Source: Helianthus annuus (Eukaryota > Streptophyta > Magnoliopsida > Asterales > Asteraceae). From it: DNA of 64,000 bases. Shown here in pieces: positions 59,358 through 64,000 of this stretch (positions are counted from its first letter, which is position 1; each line of letters starts with the position of its first letter). A model generated the notes under the pieces. The model was not told where the DNA came from. It made no database searches and was given only the letters and a program-made list of their open reading frames with translations. The DNA lies in NCBI RefSeq assembly GCF_002127325.2, contig NC_035448.2, forward strand, positions 117,207,354 to 117,271,353. The letters run 5' to 3'. The position numbers and the translations under genes were made by a program.

Positions 59358-59680
59358 TTAAATATTAGTTCCTACTGGGTACTATTAAAATAACTGAAAT
59401 TTACATCACACGAGGTTTTATTTGTAAATTTTATGATTTTCTTGATAAGACTTCTAGACTATAGATAATAAAGGTACTAATACTTGAGTCAAATTATTTA
59501 AGAATTTGCATTACTGGCTACATTGACTAGCATATAAAGATCTGCTCATACTGTACACAATTAGTCAGATAAATAAACAAATAATCACAAAATAGCAATT
59601 AATGGAAATTAAGTATTTTCTAAATACATAATTGGCTTAAATCAGTGGCTTGAGAAGTGGCTCTGATACCACCTTATTTC
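59358..59680 (-). other. PBS and leader remnant of a gypsy element
   Basis: On the minus strand, next to the LTR end GTGACA, is GAAATAAGGTGGTATCAGAG, which contains the tRNA-iMet primer site, and then about 300 bp of non-coding leader. The leader stops at about 59358, where Sirevirus ORF sequence begins. So the LTR at 59681-61134 also served as a 5' LTR. Confidence 0.75.
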
Positions 59681-61134
59681 TGTCACGGCCCTTGACCCGG
59701 TTTGACCCGTTTTAGGAGCCGCAGGACAGAAATCCTGCGGTATTTAAATTTTAGGCGACAGCGGAAGTCTTTATAAAACAGGATCTTTTAATAATTTAAA
59801 ACTGCCCGTTTTATAACTGAGGGATAAAATCCCCTAATTTACAATAATGTGATTTCTCCGGGAAATCTTTATTTTCAAAACATGTTTCTTTTATTTATTT
59901 ACAATGAGCCACTTTTCTAAGCGGGGAGTGCTTCACAACACTTCTTTTTCTTTGCTCACAACATATCACCTGAAACATGTTTGAAAAAGGTTTTGTCAGC
60001 GGGGAAATACTGAGTGAGTTCATTCAGGTTTTAGGAAATGACCCATAGTTATAAATTACAACATAAGAGCGATTACAATGGTTCCTATCTTATCTTTATC
60101 TGGCTTTCTGTCACAATGGTGACAAGTCACAATGGTGACGATGGTCATACCACTATTAGGTCAATGAACTCTAATAGTGACGTTCCTCCCTAGTAGGTCA
60201 ATGAACCTAACTGGGAGAAATAGTAATGTGCACAATACCCCACTAACCAATAAATCAAGATATCCACGACTTAGTCCCTGTAATTATAACTTTTTGAAAA
60301 TAAATTTGGAGTATTGTAAAACAGTTGATAAAAAGAGAATGACTCACATTGCAGATTTAACGAGCAAGATATAAGCCTTACTGATTTGCCTGTGATTAAC
60401 CTAATTTAAATAATAATGCACACACACAACCGGGTTAGTAACTAATACAGCAGTTACGTCAATTCACGAGATTAAACCCTCACAACGATTAATAAGTGCA
60501 ATACTTAACAATTCATTGGATTCACAACGAATGACAGAGTATAGTCCGAATTTCGAACAACACTCAAACATTCAAGTCGAAATCACGACGAATGATCAAA
60601 GTACAAGCTCAATTTGAGCAGCACTCGGACAATCATTGGATAGTTATATTCGATCGGACGTTGAATCGTAATAGCGATCGAGTTATTACCCTGATTGCGG
60701 CAGCACTTCGTGACCAGTGTGTGTTTTAAGAGTATACAGAGTATAACTCAGTGTGTAATTCGACTTTGAACGTCGTTTGAGCAGCATAAACCGACTGCCA
60801 ATGTCTGCTATTTATACTAATTTTTGGAACTCGCTTACGGACCGTATGCCTGATCCCTTACGGTCCGTAAGCTAAGCAGTGTAATTATAGGCTGCCTAGG
60901 CTCGGGACTAGGCTTGCTGAATCAATAATTTGGACAAATCAGATTGTCCCAACGTTTAATTTAGATAACTATTCGACTAGGGTTTGCCCCCCTTGAGTTT
61001 TAGGGGCCCTGATCCTGATTCCGATTGTTCTGAAAATTTTAGGGCTAATGCAGAATTACTTGGGTGTCTCAATTAGGGCTTTCTTATGGGATAATTATTA
61101 CCCTAATTATTAATTTTTTGTGAGAGTTGTTACA
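59681..61134 (-). repeat. LTR of gypsy element 2 shared by two interiors
   Basis: 1454 bp, from TGTCACGGCCC to GTTGTTACA. On its right is a polypurine tract (minus strand AAGGTGGGGAGGA, 61135-61147), so it is the 3' LTR of the element at 61135-64000. On its left is a PBS, so it is also a 5' LTR. This is the tandem arrangement LTR-interior-LTR-interior. Confidence 0.9.
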
Positions 61135-61248
61135 TCCTCCCCACCTTAAGAAAAATCTCGTCCTCGAGATTTACTGGAACAAATAAGGATACTTTTGCTT
61201 CCTTTCTAATTCCAGTTCCTAAGTGTATTATGGTTTTCTCTTTGAATT

Positions 61249-63797
61249 TTATTTGACTTTGACTAGTACTAGTTGCTTATGTTTAAGAAACTTGACTTTT
61301 CTATCTTCTATCTGTGGTGGTTTCTTCACGAATTTCAGTTTTTCATTTACCTCCACATCTTGAAGAGGTATTACCAGGGATTCGTCTGATAAACATTTCT
61401 TGAGATTGGATACATGAAATACATCATGTACTCCAACTAACTCTTCTGGTAGTTGTAAACAATAAGCAACTGGTCCTATACGTTTGATCATTGAAAGTAG
61501 TCCTACGTACCTTGGACTTAGCTTTCCTTTCTTACCACATCTAATAATTTCTTGCCAAGGAGATACTTTCCATAGCATTTTGTCTCCAACTTAAAACTCC
61601 AACGACTCTTGTTTATTATTTGTATAACTCTTCTAACTGTCTTCAGCCTTTCCTTCGTGATACTAAATATCACAGTCGTAGTCACCGAGGATTTCCTTTT
61701 CCTCATGTTTAATTCTTGTTGCTCAAATATGTATCTTAAATTTTTATGACCCATATGGATAGTAAACTTGCTTAGATAATGTTTCCTAATCTTAAGGGTA
61801 ACTTGTGGCTTCTAATTTTTTATGTTTACAAGTGGTATGGCTTTCTTCGTGCTTTTGCAATTGCCTTGATGCATACACAATTACCTTTTTGTGTTGCATT
61901 ACCATACATCCAAATTCTAGCTTTGAAGCATCACCGTATACTTTAAAATCTTCTGTTCCTTCTGGTAAGGCTAGGATTGGAATATTTGTTAATTTATGCT
62001 AGAGGCTTCTTTTTGTTTAGGTTCTTATTTAGAATTAACTGTTTTAGCTTAGTTAGGGATATATCTATCTAAGAGAATCCTTAATAAACTGCCTATAGTA
62101 TCTGGCTAAATTTACAAAATTCCTAATTTCCATTTAGGGATTGCGAAATCTTCCATTTTAGTAATTTGCTGCCATCTTAGCAGGATCTAAGTGAATACCT
62201 TCATGATTCATCATGTGACCTTACGTGGTTAATTTCCTGTAATCATAAATACTTTTCCGGCGGGTGCCTCGATTTTCTATGAAGTTCTTATCACAGAGAA
62301 TTCGAGCAGGGTTGGCTTACTAACCAATCTATTCCTAACACAACATCAAACTCGGCTAATTTCATAGGAATTAGATTGGTGAAGAATTCTATGACCTGAG
62401 AGTTCTATATTTTCCTTTTTGCCTGTTTCGACTGTAAAGATTTGCCTAAGTTCGATTAATGATAGGTTAAGAGTTTGACAGAATGAAGTATTTATAAAAC
62501 TTTGGTTTGCACCAGAGTCAGATAATACTTTTTGTGTAAACGTTGTAACCTAGGACGTACCGGCCATCACATCTGTAATGAGCTCTGCTTCCTGAGCAGT
62601 CAATTGAAAGGCTCTTGCATTCCTTTTTGCTTCTTCTACAGGTTTGGCTTTAGTATCAGATGGTTTGTTTAGTTTTGGACAATTTGGCCTAAGATGTCCA
62701 GTTTCTCCACAGTTGTAACAAACTGAAAATTTCTTCCTCCTGCAGTCTTCTTCCTGATGCCCCGGAATTTTGCAAAAATTGCAGTATCCTTTGCATCTTC
62801 CAAAATGCTTTCTTTTGCAAAAATTGCAAAATGGACTAGTGGAAGATTGCCCATTCCCTCCTTTCTTGAAATCGTTATGGTTACCCGAACGGATTACCTG
62901 GGTAATCTTTTGGGCTACTTCCTTCCTTCTATTTTCTTCTCTTGTCCGTACTAGTTCGTCAGTCAGAGTATTGGCTAAATCCACCGCATCATCAATCGTG
63001 CGAGGTTTTGCAGCCTTGACGATGTTACGGATTTCAGAAATCAATCCCCAAATATATCGAGAAATAAGTACCGGCTCTGGCGAAGCCAGGGTTGGTACTA
63101 CTCGAGCATACTCGAAGAATGTCGTAGTATACTTTCGACAATCTACATCCACCATCCGGTGGGTTAGAAACTTGTTTGTCATTTGTTCCTTTTCATATTC
63201 GGGACAGAATTTTCTTTCTACCAAGCTCTTAAATTCTTCCCACTTCATAGCATATGCCATCCTTCTTCCTTTTGATTGTAACACCGTATTCCACCATTCT
63301 AGCGCCCCTTCTTTGAAAAGATTTGATGCGTACATGACCTGATCATCCTGAGCACATTTACTTATGGCAATTACTGCCTCAGTTTTCTCTAAGCAACATA
63401 GTGCCGCAATCGCTCCTTCATTGCCTGCAAACTCAGATGGTTTACAAGCAAGAAATTCCTTGTAAGTGCAACCAGGCGTTGCAACTTTCATTTTCTTAGG
63501 GAGCGGCGCTTGTTGTGGTTCATTGTCATGATTAACATGATCATTGCCTCCGTTTACGCTATTACTGAAGTTATCTTCAGAAATACGTTTGCTAGGAACG
63601 AGTTGTTGTGGTTCTATTGGATTTTTAACAGCAGCAACGATTGCTGGAATAGCGTTGGCTATCCCTTGAGCTATCATTGTTGGAATAGTGTTGGCTATCC
63701 CTTGAGCAACAATATTTTCTATATCCTGCCTAGTCATATACTGATCCCCCGGTTGTTGCTAAGAATCATTAACTGGTTCATTATTCGCGTTTTCCAT
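61249..63797 (-). pseudogene. Decayed gypsy element 2 Gag-Pol
   Basis: Gag (62550-63797) starts MENANNEPVNDS and is broken at once by a TAG (63759-63761). It then reads 395 codons from 63737, with a retrotransposon Gag core (LEWWNTVLQSKGRRM, WEEFKSLVERKF) and three zinc knuckles (CNFCKRKHFGRC, CNFCKIPGHQEEDC, CYNCGETGHLRPNC). A second TAG at 62550-62552 separates it in frame from a protease motif (VLSDSGANQS). Reverse transcriptase between 61760 and 62450 is scrambled by stops. Near 61680 an RNase H fragment (RYIFEQQELNMRKRK) passes directly into integrase C-terminal sequence ([26 protein letters not shown]), so most of RNase H and the integrase core are deleted. The 5' LTR lies beyond the right edge. 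Confidence 0.85.
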
Positions 63798-64000
63798 CTG
63801 ATAATTAATGTATATATATAAATATATAATTTATTAGTATCAACAATTATACCTAAAATCATCATATAAATTTCACAATATACATATGACCAAATTATCG
63901 ATTTCTTGATTCCTATTTTTATATTTTATAGGAGACATCAATACACATTTTTACCTTGTAATGATTTTACAGGTTGATTTTTTTGCTATTACTATTATAC
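63798..64000 (-). other. Leader of gypsy element 2
   Basis: AT-rich non-coding sequence upstream of Gag, to the window edge. The primer site and 5' LTR are not reached. Confidence 0.5.

Overview
This window is plant nuclear DNA. The evidence is long LTR retrotransposons primed by initiator-tRNA-Met, Helitrons with CTAG ends, MITEs, a Mutator/FAR1-type transposase relic, and an intron-rich gene for a plant NIPA-type magnesium transporter. A dicot is certain enough. Asteraceae is my best guess from the character of the LTRs and Gag/Pol proteins, but I ran no search. There is no bacterial, organellar, rRNA, tRNA or CRISPR signal.

Layout. 1-7474: a Ty3/gypsy chromovirus-like element on the minus strand, cut by the window's left edge and lying against or inside a broken MULE transposase gene (about 7580-9879). 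9.9-11.7 kb: a SINE with a 15-bp target duplication, a Tourist-type MITE and a G17 hairpin. 11706-15993: the one intact host gene, a nine-exon NIPA-like Mg transporter on the minus strand (338 aa), with a foldback MITE in intron 7 and a GC-rich MITE in intron 1. 16.2-20.9 kb: MITE relics, a short Helitron (17918-18688), a long-TIR Mutator-like element (18731-20121) and a second GC-rich MITE. 20864-22890: a copia LTR, PBS and leader, the LTR split by a hAT deletion derivative. 22891-29037: a broken methyl-CpG-binding-domain (MBD) gene on the minus strand, cut in an exon at its 3' side and carrying a very young copia element (24208-28732, apparently identical LTRs) in an intron.

29.4-38.2 kb: a probable solo gypsy LTR with nested insertions, an alpha-tubulin first-exon fragment, Helitron debris and a large LTR-like block. 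38.4-48.2 kb: a gypsy-LTR-like region split by a 7.4-kb element on the minus strand that has LTRs, PBS, PPT and a long coiled-coil Gag but no recognisable Pol. 48.2-55.5 kb: Helitron ends, a Mutator MITE with a 9-bp duplication, and a chain of four foldback elements separated by (TA)n tracts. 55.9-59.36 kb: the 3' part of a Sirevirus-like copia element whose extra 3' ORF is split by a solo gypsy LTR. 59.36-64 kb: a decayed gypsy element sharing an LTR with a second leader.

The window therefore reads as one functional transporter gene and one dead MBD gene inside layered transposons. The observations most worth a second look are the serial insertions at (TA)n tracts, the family-specific palindromic words just upstream of the TATA box in seven LTR families, the hAT N-to-C fusion ORF, the gag-only coiled-coil element, and the MBD gene broken by retroelements.
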